From: Gammaproteobacteria bacterium
GTDB taxonomy: Bacteria > Pseudomonadota > Gammaproteobacteria > Pseudomonadales > Oleiphilaceae
Length of the DNA stretch: 13,536 nt
Assembly: GCA_029268325.1 (NCBI GenBank)
Contig: JAJUGC010000017.1
Span: forward strand, 1 to 13,536
Direction of reading: 5' to 3'
A program made the position numbers and the translations under genes. Position 1 is the stretch's first letter. Every line of letters begins with the position of its first letter. Positions 1 through 6,098 of this stretch are shown here, one piece after another. Under the pieces are notes generated by a model that saw only the letters and a list, made by a program, of their open reading frames with translations, had not been told where the DNA came from and ran no database searches.

Positions 1-52
1 CCCCACCCTGACACCCAACGACAAGGACGGCTGCGACGTCCGCGCGATCCGT

Positions 53-72
53 CCCCGCCCTGAACGGCGGGG
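53..72. terminator. GC-rich hairpin, possible terminator or mobile-element end
   Basis: CCCCGCC (53-59) pairs perfectly with GGCGGGG (66-72) around a 6-base loop. There is no T tract after it on either strand, so an intrinsic terminator is only one option. Hairpins of this CCCCGCC/GGCGGGG type also occur at the ends of IS200/IS605-family elements and their non-autonomous derivatives. No transposase is visible in the window. Confidence 0.35.
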
Positions 73-127
73 CTTGTCGCGCACCAGGTCACCGCTTGCG
101 GTTTCCCATGGGCGGACGTTTTACCCA

Positions 128-157
128 GTCTAGACATTGCACGTCTAAAACTTAGAC
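128..157. repeat. clustered GTCTA/TAGAC inverted repeats
   Basis: An 8-bp perfect palindrome GTCTAGAC (128-135) is followed 7 bases later by GTCTAA-AAC-TTAGAC (143-157), a perfect 6-bp inverted repeat with a 3-base spacer. Both share the GTCTA half-site. Paired similar palindromes upstream of a gene suggest a protein-binding site. They lie about 210 bases before the next start codon, so which gene they serve is unknown. Confidence 0.35.
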
Positions 158-365
158 AAAAATTCTCTCAAAGATACTGCATAAAAACGAGCCCCAGAGA
201 GGATTTAGGCACATTTAATTTCGAGCAAATACTCTAGAATTCAATTACTAAGCGTCACCTACGCCACTCTTATGGGCTGTCCTGTCCCCCGCGGCCCCCC
301 ACGCGTACAATGGAACTAGCGGCCCTTGGCTGGCCAATAAATTCCCGTGACTCTGGAGATCAACC

Positions 366-1133
366 ATGCCGATCGGTTTTTCCCTTACCTCCAATTGGGG
401 CAAGGAAATCCATCGTGGCTACGATGAATTTGGTGCCATTCGCGTCTTCGACGACGGCAACAAACTCTACCTCAGCTTCGATTCGATCCACGAACAAAGC
501 TGCCAGCACAAGGCCCAGCCCCACCGCCTGATGCACGAGTATACCCGGGCCATGCTCACCCCCCTGGTCTATCATCAACCCCGCCATGTCACCATGTTGG
601 GACTCGGCGGCGGCTCCCTACTCCATTGCCTGCATCACGGGTTTCCTGAAATCCGCTTTCAAATCGTGGAGCTACGTCCGGATATCGTGAGCATCGCCCG
701 CCAGATCTTCCGGATTCCCGAAGACGAGCGGGTGGATATCCAGGTTAATGATGCCGGCCTGTTCCTGGCGGAGGCTCCCGCGTCCTGTACCGATTTCCTG
801 CTGTGCGACATTTACCATGCCGAAGGCATGGATGCCCAACAGGCCCAGTTCCGCTTTATCCGCCACTGCCACCGGTTGCTGACGGACGATGGCTGGATCG
901 CCATCAACTACAGCCATCACAGCGAGTGCCCACCGGAAGTGCTGTCCTTTATCGCCGGACACTTCAGCAACATCCGGATCTGCACGGTGAGTAGTGGCAA
1001 CCGCATCCTGACGGCGAGCAAGCGCGCTCTGGTATTGAACGAGAAGGAAGCCCTGCTGCGGGGCAAGGCGCTGAATGACTTGTTAGGCTACCCGCTGACC
1101 AAGTACCTGAAGCGGGCGAAGAAGATCAGTTGA
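366..1133 (+). CDS. spermidine-synthase-like methyltransferase-fold protein
   Basis: A 255-residue soluble protein with a class I SAM-binding Rossmann core of the spermine/spermidine synthase family. Visible motifs are the glycine loop GLGGGSLLH (79-87), the acidic end of strand two in VELRPD (E102), a strand ending in NDA (D129) and LLCDIY (D148) at the usual place of the catalytic-loop Asp. There is no signal peptide or membrane segment. It is somewhat shorter than a normal spermidine synthase (about 280-300). The N-terminal substrate segment, usually like LDG.xQ..xxDE..YHE, is replaced by LSFDSIHEQS. Aminopropyl transfer to putrescine is therefore doubtful, and the substrate is unknown. 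The ATG at 366 follows GGAG at good spacing. It is a single gene that converges on the next one. The fold is secure; the reaction is not. Confidence 0.8.
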   Translation: MPIGFSLTSNWGKEIHRGYDEFGAIRVFDDGNKLYLSFDSIHEQSCQHKAQPHRLMHEYTRAMLTPLVYHQPRHVTMLGLGGGSLLHCLHHGFPEIRFQIVELRPDIVSIARQIFRIPEDERVDIQVNDAGLFLAEAPASCTDFLLCDIYHAEGMDAQQAQFRFIRHCHRLLTDDGWIAINYSHHSECPPEVLSFIAGHFSNIRICTVSSGNRILTASKRALVLNEKEALLRGKALNDLLGYPLTKYLKRAKKIS

Positions 1134-1229
1134 GGGTGGCTGCTGGTTCGGGCCCCAAAATCAGGGGAAGGGCGTAAGTTCTCAGGCCTGTAAGAGGATT
1201 CGTGCTGGACCGATAGGCCGGGCCCTCAC

Positions 1230-1253
1230 CCCCTCTCCCCAGAGGGAGAGGGG
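1230..1253. terminator. perfect 10-bp-stem hairpin between convergent genes
   Basis: CCCCTCTCCC (1230-1239) and GGGAGAGGGG (1244-1253) form a perfect stem around the loop CAGA. It lies between two genes that converge, only 7 bases from the stop codon of the minus-strand gene, so it could end or protect both transcripts. No T tract follows on either strand. The CCCTCTCCC...GGGAGAGGG pattern is common as a dispersed intergenic (REP-like) palindrome in proteobacteria, so it may be one copy of a repeat family. Confidence 0.55.
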
Positions 1254-1260
1254 AGTTGGT

Positions 1261-2508
1261 TCAGAGTTGGTTCTGCACGGCCTCTGAATAGTAGAAGCTT
1301 TCCAGGCGGGCCCGCAGCCTCTCTTCCAGATAGCCATTGCGATGCAGCAATTCCGCGATACGGGGCGCGAAGGCCTCCGCCTCGGTCAGAATCATGGCAT
1401 CTGTGACCCCCATCTCCTCAAGAAGTACCGACAGGGGCTGGTCGCCATACTTCTTGAAGAAGCCATCCACCACCACCTGGCAGCAGTGACGGAAGTGCTC
1501 GGTCTTGCGGTACTTCAACCAGAACTCATAGCCCAGCACCACGAATTCGCTAAGATCCAGCGTATCGATTCCCTTCTGGAAGTGCTTCATCTGCTTGTTT
1601 TCGATGGCATCCCAGAAATCCATGATGGTGCCTTTCAAGGCCTGGTCGGACAGAGTCTCATTGAGGAAGGTCTCGCTCTGGCGGATAAAGAACGCCATGT
1701 TCTTGCCGATAAAGCTGAGCAGGCTGGCTTCCAGATTGGCCTCCAGATCCGGAGCGGCCTTGTCCACCATTTTCTTGCCGAACTTGAACATGGCCGACAC
1801 ACCGGGAATATTGCTGCCGATCACATTGGTCTTGGACAGGTATTGCACGATCCCCTGGTAGAGGATCTTGGACACCAGCTCCGCATACACCGGATGCCCC
1901 AGCAACTGGCTCACCACCCGCTGGCGGTGAGATTTGAGGCTTAGCAGTTTCTCCACAAACTCCTCGAACTGCCGGGCCGTCATGATCTCCTTCAGCCTGG
2001 TGTCACGGTGGGCCTTGGAGTTGTACACCAAGTTGGCCATGTCACCGGCCAGTTCGGTCACGCCGCCGGAAATTTTGAGATCCACCACGTTCCGCTGGAT
2101 CACCCCCATCACCTGCTCGGGCGTTACCCAGTCGTTCAGGGTCACCTTCTGCAAGGTCTTCAGGAAAACTGCCACTTCCGTACGGATCTCCTGGATAAAA
2201 CGCTCTCCTTGAAAGCGTTGCAGCTCATGCTGCAAATGAAGCTCCAGCAGAGTTTGCGCCAGGGGCTTGACTGAAGCCTTGGCTTGAGCGGGCTCGGCGG
2301 CTTTACGGGCCTTGCCGGACTTGGCCGCCGCAGGCTTTTTTGCCTTGTCTTTGCCAGTGGTTGCAGCTTTGGCAGAGGTTGCCGCCTGGGTCTTGGAAGG
2401 GGCTTTCCCTGTAGAAGCTTTGCCTTTGGCTGTTGAGTCCGCCTTGGGGATGGCTTTGCTCTTTGACGTGCTGGTTTCCCTGGTGGTGCGTTTTTGGCCC
2501 TGAGCCAT
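1261..2508 (-). CDS. unrecognised protein with Lys/Ala-rich N-terminal tail
   Basis: A protein of about 415 residues that I cannot assign to a named family. Residues 1-80 are low-complexity and strongly basic (Lys, Ala, Ser, Thr, with AKKPAAAKSGKARKAA-like stretches). They resemble the tails of AlgP- and PhaF-type proteins and may bind nucleic acid or another polyanion. The rest (about 81-415) is a folded, mostly helical domain without clear membrane segments or catalytic motifs. It contains aromatic-rich helices such as FVVLGYEFWLKYRK. I chose the ATG at 2508 because AAGGAGA lies about 9 bases upstream. An in-frame ATG at 2553 has no comparable site. A candidate promoter lies at 2594-2622. 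The gene stands alone on its strand, and the gap from the desaturase stop makes co-transcription uncertain. Confidence 0.75.
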   Translation of the reverse strand: MAQGQKRTTRETSTSKSKAIPKADSTAKGKASTGKAPSKTQAATSAKAATTGKDKAKKPAAAKSGKARKAAEPAQAKASVKPLAQTLLELHLQHELQRFQGERFIQEIRTEVAVFLKTLQKVTLNDWVTPEQVMGVIQRNVVDLKISGGVTELAGDMANLVYNSKAHRDTRLKEIMTARQFEEFVEKLLSLKSHRQRVVSQLLGHPVYAELVSKILYQGIVQYLSKTNVIGSNIPGVSAMFKFGKKMVDKAAPDLEANLEASLLSFIGKNMAFFIRQSETFLNETLSDQALKGTIMDFWDAIENKQMKHFQKGIDTLDLSEFVVLGYEFWLKYRKTEHFRHCCQVVVDGFFKKYGDQPLSVLLEEMGVTDAMILTEAEAFAPRIAELLHRNGYLEERLRARLESFYYSEAVQNQL

Positions 2509-2593
2509 TGTTGTTCTCTCCTTCAAAAAGCGGCTCCATATCCGCTGCGCCACTCATGGCGGGCAGCCTTCGGAAAGTAGTGGGGCATTCACG

Positions 2594-2622
2594 AATAGAG
2601 GCTGTCTCGCCCCTGAAGTCAA
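2594..2622 (-). promoter_or_regulatory. candidate sigma70 promoter of the Lys/Ala-tail gene
   Basis: On the minus strand TTGACT (2622-2617) is followed after 17 bases by TCTATT (2599-2594). The -35 matches the consensus in 5 of 6 positions and the -10 in 4 of 6. Transcription would start near 2587 and give a leader of about 80 bases before the ATG at 2508. Confidence 0.45.
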
Positions 2623-2710
2623 GCCATGATGACACAGATTGTGGCTCATGCATTCAGTTTCGAGAACAGCCTTTGGTAGATTAGCGCACCTGGCGCCCTG
2701 CACGTCCCCC

Positions 2711-3871
2711 TTATGCCGGAAGCATGGCCTCCAGCTTGGGTGGCAGGGAGTAGCGCAGGATACGCTTGACCACGGTGGAGAACTGCTCGGTGAAGGTGCC
2801 GGTATTGTAGTGCAGGCCATACTTCTTACAGATGGCTTCCACCCGGGGCGCCATTTCCGCGTAACGGTGTGACGGAATATCCGGATACAGGTGGTGCTCG
2901 ATCTGATAGCTCAGGTGCCCGCTCATAATGTGCAACCAACGCCCACCCGTGAAGTTACTGGAACCCAGCAACTGGCGGTAATACCAGTGACCGCGGGTCT
3001 TGTTCTCGCACTCTTCCTCGGTGAAGGTCTGGGCCTGCTCGGTGAAGTGGCCACAGAAGATGACCGCCGAGGCCCAGACACTACGCCCAACGTTGGCCAG
3101 GGCATTGCCGAGCAGCACCTTGGGGGCGAAGGGGCCTGCCAGCGCCGGGAAGACGACGTAGTCCTTCATCACCTGCTTGGAAATCTTGCGGGCATAGCTC
3201 TTGATGAACGGCAGCTTCTCCCGCCAGGTGACTTCCTTGTTTTCCAGCTTTTCCACTTCCAGCTCGTGGATTCCCACTCCCCATTCGAACAGCAGGCTCA
3301 GAGCAATGAAATAGCTGAACTGGAACAAATAGCGGGGGCGCCAGGGCGTATCATTGGAAAGCCGCAGGATGGCGTAGCCATAGTCCCGGTCCTTGCCGAT
3401 GATATTGGTGAAGGTGTGATGCTCATAGTTATGGGTCTTGCGCCAGGAGTCGCCGTCGCACACGTTATCCCATTCGTAGGTCTGGGAATGCAGGTCCGGG
3501 TCGTTCATCCAGTCGTATTGGCCGTGCATCACGTTGTGGCCAATCTCCATGTTTTCCAGGATCTTCGCCGTGGTCAGCATGCCCACTCCTACCGCCCAGG
3601 TAATGGGATTCAGACTAAAGTGGATCAGGGTACGGCCTCCGATTTCCGCCCAGCGCTGCTTGCGGATAATGTCACGGATATAGTCTGCATCCCGCTGCCC
3701 CAGATCGGCCAGCACTTCCTGACGCAGAGCTTCCAGCTCCTGCCCCAGGGCCTCCAGCTCTTCCGGACTCAGCCGGCGCGATTTGCCATGGGCCTGTCCT
3801 GCCAACTCCTGGCCGGTAGCAACAGGTTTCCCTTCCGGTTTGCTTCCTTTGAAATTCCAGCGCATCGTCAT
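2711..3871 (-). CDS. desB: membrane fatty acid desaturase (DesB-like, acyl-CoA delta-9 type)
   Basis: A 386-residue membrane di-iron desaturase. It would introduce a double bond into a saturated acyl chain, probably acyl-CoA, at the cytoplasmic membrane using O2 and electrons from its partner reductase. The three histidine boxes are HNVMH (112-116), HNYEHH (147-152) and QIEHH (323-327), with an extra His at 319. Hydrophobic segments lie near 84-103, 180-199 and 240-275. An unusual hydrophilic N-terminus (about 1-65) is rich in Glu and Gln and may form a coiled coil. The start ATG shares its A with the TAA stop of the reductase gene (TAATG), and GGAGG lies 10 bases upstream inside that gene, so the two are translationally coupled. 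The pair next to a divergent TetR regulator matches desCB-desT of P. aeruginosa. The family is certain; double-bond position and substrate are inferred. Confidence 0.92.
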   Translation of the reverse strand: MTMRWNFKGSKPEGKPVATGQELAGQAHGKSRRLSPEELEALGQELEALRQEVLADLGQRDADYIRDIIRKQRWAEIGGRTLIHFSLNPITWAVGVGMLTTAKILENMEIGHNVMHGQYDWMNDPDLHSQTYEWDNVCDGDSWRKTHNYEHHTFTNIIGKDRDYGYAILRLSNDTPWRPRYLFQFSYFIALSLLFEWGVGIHELEVEKLENKEVTWREKLPFIKSYARKISKQVMKDYVVFPALAGPFAPKVLLGNALANVGRSVWASAVIFCGHFTEQAQTFTEEECENKTRGHWYYRQLLGSSNFTGGRWLHIMSGHLSYQIEHHLYPDIPSHRYAEMAPRVEAICKKYGLHYNTGTFTEQFSTVVKRILRYSLPPKLEAMLPA

Positions 3872-4986
3872 TAGAGTGCTACCTCCACTTTACCTTGTGG
3901 GACCGATATACAGGTTTGAATCGCTTCATTTTCCGCCAGTGAAACCTGCCCGGTGAGCAGGTTGCGCACCGCGCCCGACTTCTTGACGCACTTGCACTCG
4001 TGACAGATTCCAGTGCGGCAGCCGTATTTGGGCTTCAGCCCCGCCGACTCCGCCAGCATCAGAATGGTTTGGCTACCATCCGCCTCCGCTTCCACACCGG
4101 CCTTGCTAAAGAAGACCTCCCCGCCCGTCTGCTCAAGGGCATTCACATCCAGGCGAACTCCAAAGCTCTCCTGGCGGATATGGTCCGCTGTGACACCTTG
4201 GGCTTCCAACAGCTCACGGGCCACTTGCATGAACCCACCCGGGCCACACAGGAATACCTCCCGTTCAGCGGCATCTGCACAGCGGCTCGCCAGTTGCTCG
4301 GCGTTGATCAGCCCTTCCGTGTCGGTGTGCACCACCTCCAGCTTGAAGTTGGGATACTGATCCGCCAGGGACTGCAGGGCCTGGGCGAAAATCACCTCGT
4401 CCGGGTTACAGCAGTAATACAACAACTGAAAATCCCGTTCCGGGGCCTGGGGCAAGTGGGTGGTCAGCATCGACATCATGGGGGTGATGCCGCTGCCGGC
4501 CGCCAGGAACAGCACCTTCTGGGCCGGGGTCTGCTCCAGGGTGAACTCACCATCTGCCTGACCAATACGGACGATATCCTCCGGCTGCAGGTTGTCGAAC
4601 AGCCAGTTGGACATCCGGCCCTGGGGAATACGCTTGACGGTAATGGAGAAGGTGCCTTCCCGTACAAACTGCTGGACCGAAGAAGAAACCGAATAGTAAC
4701 GGCTCAGGGCAACGCCTTGGGCTTCAACTCCAACCTGCAGATGCATACCGGCCTGAAACCCTTTCCAACGGCGGGACGGCTTGAATACATAGGTCTTGGC
4801 ATCCGCAGTTTCCTGTCGGATGGCTACCACCCGCGCCTGGAGTCTGCGTGGGGACAACAGGGGGTCAATTTCCGACAGCAGGAAATCGCCATAGGTCTGG
4901 ATGAACCCGTTTCTCTGCCAGAACTTCTCCAGGAACATAAGGCTCCCTATCCGGCTCTGGATCGTTGGGGCTGAAACGAGGCGCAT
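3871..4986 (-). CDS. desC: FAD/2Fe-2S ferredoxin reductase, electron donor of the desaturase (DesC-like)
   Basis: A protein of about 371 residues with three modules: an FAD-binding barrel (RYYSVSS, 96-102), an NAD(P)H-binding domain (GSGITPMM from 164; CGPGGFM from 247) and a C-terminal plant-type 2Fe-2S ferredoxin domain. The cluster ligands are Cys 323, 328 and 331 (C-x4-C-x2-C) and Cys 359. It would carry electrons from NAD(P)H through FAD and the iron-sulfur cluster to the desaturase encoded directly downstream with a one-base overlap. An in-frame ATG at 5034 lies upstream of the predicted -10 box (5019-5024) and so would not be transcribed from that promoter. I therefore chose the ATG at 4986, which follows GAGGG. 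An ATG at 4938 with GGGAG is a second possibility. No membrane segment is seen, so it is probably soluble or peripheral. Confidence 0.9.
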   Translation of the reverse strand: MRLVSAPTIQSRIGSLMFLEKFWQRNGFIQTYGDFLLSEIDPLLSPRRLQARVVAIRQETADAKTYVFKPSRRWKGFQAGMHLQVGVEAQGVALSRYYSVSSSVQQFVREGTFSITVKRIPQGRMSNWLFDNLQPEDIVRIGQADGEFTLEQTPAQKVLFLAAGSGITPMMSMLTTHLPQAPERDFQLLYYCCNPDEVIFAQALQSLADQYPNFKLEVVHTDTEGLINAEQLASRCADAAEREVFLCGPGGFMQVARELLEAQGVTADHIRQESFGVRLDVNALEQTGGEVFFSKAGVEAEADGSQTILMLAESAGLKPKYGCRTGICHECKCVKKSGAVRNLLTGQVSLAENEAIQTCISVPQGKVEVAL

Positions 4987-5000
4987 GAAAAATCCCTCTT

Positions 5001-5016
5001 GTGTACAATTGTTCAC
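5001..5016. promoter_or_regulatory. candidate FabR/DesT-type operator of the desaturation operon
   Basis: GTGTACAATTGTTCAC is self-complementary at 14 of 16 positions, with an ACA...TGT core like the operators of FabR and DesT. It covers the predicted transcription start of the reductase-desaturase operon, so binding would block RNA polymerase. A second copy matching at 13 of 16 positions lies at 5178-5193, in front of the divergent TetR-family gene. Confidence 0.65.
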
Positions 5017-5018
5017 TG

Positions 5019-5047
5019 AATATATTGAAACCATTCTCCTTGGTCAA
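5019..5047 (-). promoter_or_regulatory. sigma70-like promoter of the reductase-desaturase operon
   Basis: On the minus strand TTGACC (5047-5042) and TATATT (5024-5019) are separated by exactly 17 bases. Each hexamer matches the consensus in 5 of 6 positions. The start of transcription should fall near 5012, inside the 16-bp near-palindrome at 5001-5016, which is a classic arrangement for repression. The leader to the ATG at 4986 would be only about 26 bases. Confidence 0.65.
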
Positions 5048-5177
5048 CAGTCATTCACTCAACATTTTCAAATTCACGCTATAAAAAATCCTAAAAACCC
5101 CAAAAATTAAACACAAACATCTGTTAAACATGAATTTTTTGTATAAAAACGAAAACCATCAAATCCTTAGAAATATG

Positions 5178-5193
5178 GTGTACACTTGGACAC
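5178..5193. promoter_or_regulatory. second candidate operator, upstream of the TetR-family gene
   Basis: GTGTACACTTGGACAC matches the operator at 5001-5016 in 13 of 16 positions on the same strand and is self-complementary at 12 of 16. Its left half, GTGTACAC, is a perfect 8-bp palindrome. It lies about 65 bases before the repressor's start codon, which suggests autoregulation. I could not place a convincing promoter for the repressor; TATGGT (5174-5179) is a weak -10 candidate that overlaps the site. Confidence 0.5.
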
Positions 5194-5259
5194 AGCAAAT
5201 TCAAGCTGTCGCTCAGTTTGCTCATTTCCCCTCTCACCCCAAACCCTGAAAGGTGATTC

Positions 5260-5964
5260 ATGAACTTGAACGTGGTAACTTTGCCAAGCCTGCAACCCTC
5301 ACGTCAGGCAGTGACACCCACAGCCAAGAAGCCGGCCATGTCCACCCGAGAGAGTAAGAAAAAACAGACACGACAAGCCCTAATGAACGCGGCCCTGGAG
5401 CTCGTGGGAAGGGGCGATAACTTCGCCAGCATCAGCCTGCGGGAAGTTGCCAAGAATGCCGGCGTCGTGCCTACGTCTTTCTATCGCCACTTCGAGACCA
5501 TGGAAGATTTGGGACTGAGCCTGGTGGATGAGTTAGGCATGATGCTGCGCCGGCTGATGCGTTCGGCGCGCCAAGCCGGGCAAAGCCTGAACGATCAGAT
5601 CAAGGCGTCGGTGGAGGTTTATGTCCAGCACGTACTGGACAATCGCAACCTGTTCCTGTTCATGGTGCAGTGTCGCAGTGGTGGCACACCGGCGCTGCGG
5701 GATGCGATCCGCAACGAGCTGCGCTATTTCGTCAATGAGCTGGTCATCGATATCAGCCGCGCCGACTTCCTGCCCCATGTCAGCCATGAAGACCTGGAGA
5801 TGATTGTCAGCCTGATCATCAACACCGTGGCGGAAACCACGCTCGATATCCTCGATTTGCCCACGGCTAGCCGGTCTCAGCGGGCGCGGATCGAAACCAT
5901 CACGATCAAACAGGTGCGCCTTATTTTTCTGGGCGCCCTCGCCTGGCGCAGTCGCAAGCCATAA
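5260..5964 (+). CDS. desT: TetR-family repressor of unsaturated fatty acid genes (FabR/DesT-like)
   Basis: A 234-residue TetR-family regulator. The N-terminal helix-turn-helix (about 57-84, SLREVAKNAGVVPTSFYRHF) and the following ETMEDLGLSLVDELGMMLRRLMR are very close to E. coli FabR as I recall it, more so than to general TetR proteins. The C-terminal half should be the helical ligand and dimer domain. FabR and DesT sense the saturated-to-unsaturated acyl-CoA balance and repress genes for making unsaturated fatty acids. Position, divergent from the reductase and desaturase with two shared operator-like sites, supports the same job. The ATG at 5260 follows AAGGTG at good spacing. The ATG at 5338, with a poor site, would remove a 26-residue extension that FabR lacks. 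Which of the two names fits better needs a phylogeny. Confidence 0.88.
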   Translation: MNLNVVTLPSLQPSRQAVTPTAKKPAMSTRESKKKQTRQALMNAALELVGRGDNFASISLREVAKNAGVVPTSFYRHFETMEDLGLSLVDELGMMLRRLMRSARQAGQSLNDQIKASVEVYVQHVLDNRNLFLFMVQCRSGGTPALRDAIRNELRYFVNELVIDISRADFLPHVSHEDLEMIVSLIINTVAETTLDILDLPTASRSQRARIETITIKQVRLIFLGALAWRSRKP

Positions 5965-6025
5965 TCCAACACCTCCGGTTTACAATAATTTCATCGGGGC
6001 AGCTCCCTGTGCCGCGCGGAATCCT

Positions 6026-6054
6026 CTGATAGTAACGACGGCGGACTTTAGAAT
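6026..6054 (+). promoter_or_regulatory. candidate sigma70 promoter of the frameshifted gene
   Basis: CTGATA (6026-6031) and TAGAAT (6049-6054) are separated by 17 bases, with 4 of 6 and 5 of 6 consensus matches. Transcription would start near 6061, about 38 bases before the ATG at 6099. This also argues against the upstream in-frame TTG at 6054 as a start codon. Confidence 0.4.
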
Positions 6055-6098
6055 TGTCGGACATCAACCTCCCTACCCGAAACAAGAGGAATGCCGAC

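Larger units (their letters stand above)
1..365. other. gene-free leading region
   Basis: I see no convincing coding region here. The first hundred or so bases are GC-rich and end in a hairpin (53-72). Bases 120-260 are AT-rich and hold a cluster of GTCTA/TAGAC inverted repeats (128-157). A TACAAT hexamer at 306-311 could be the -10 box of the downstream gene, but no good -35 box lies at the right distance. An open frame crosses the first 130 bases; it resembles nothing I recognise and could be the tail of a gene outside the window. Confidence 0.5.

Noticed and set aside
2891..3874. Plus-strand open frame of 327 codons
   Set aside because: It lies exactly opposite the desaturase gene, whose three histidine boxes make that strand certain; the plus-strand text has no recognisable motif.
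4000..4974. Plus-strand open frame of 324 codons
   Set aside because: Antisense shadow of the reductase gene, which has all FAD, NAD and 2Fe-2S motifs on the minus strand.
4987..5034. Longer N-terminus of the reductase, starting at 5034
   Set aside because: The predicted -10 box and transcription start lie downstream of 5034, so this ATG would not be in the message from that promoter.
5122..5130. TGTTAAACA as a third operator
   Set aside because: Only a 4-bp arm repeat, with little similarity to the two 16-bp sites; such a short palindrome is expected by chance in AT-rich DNA.
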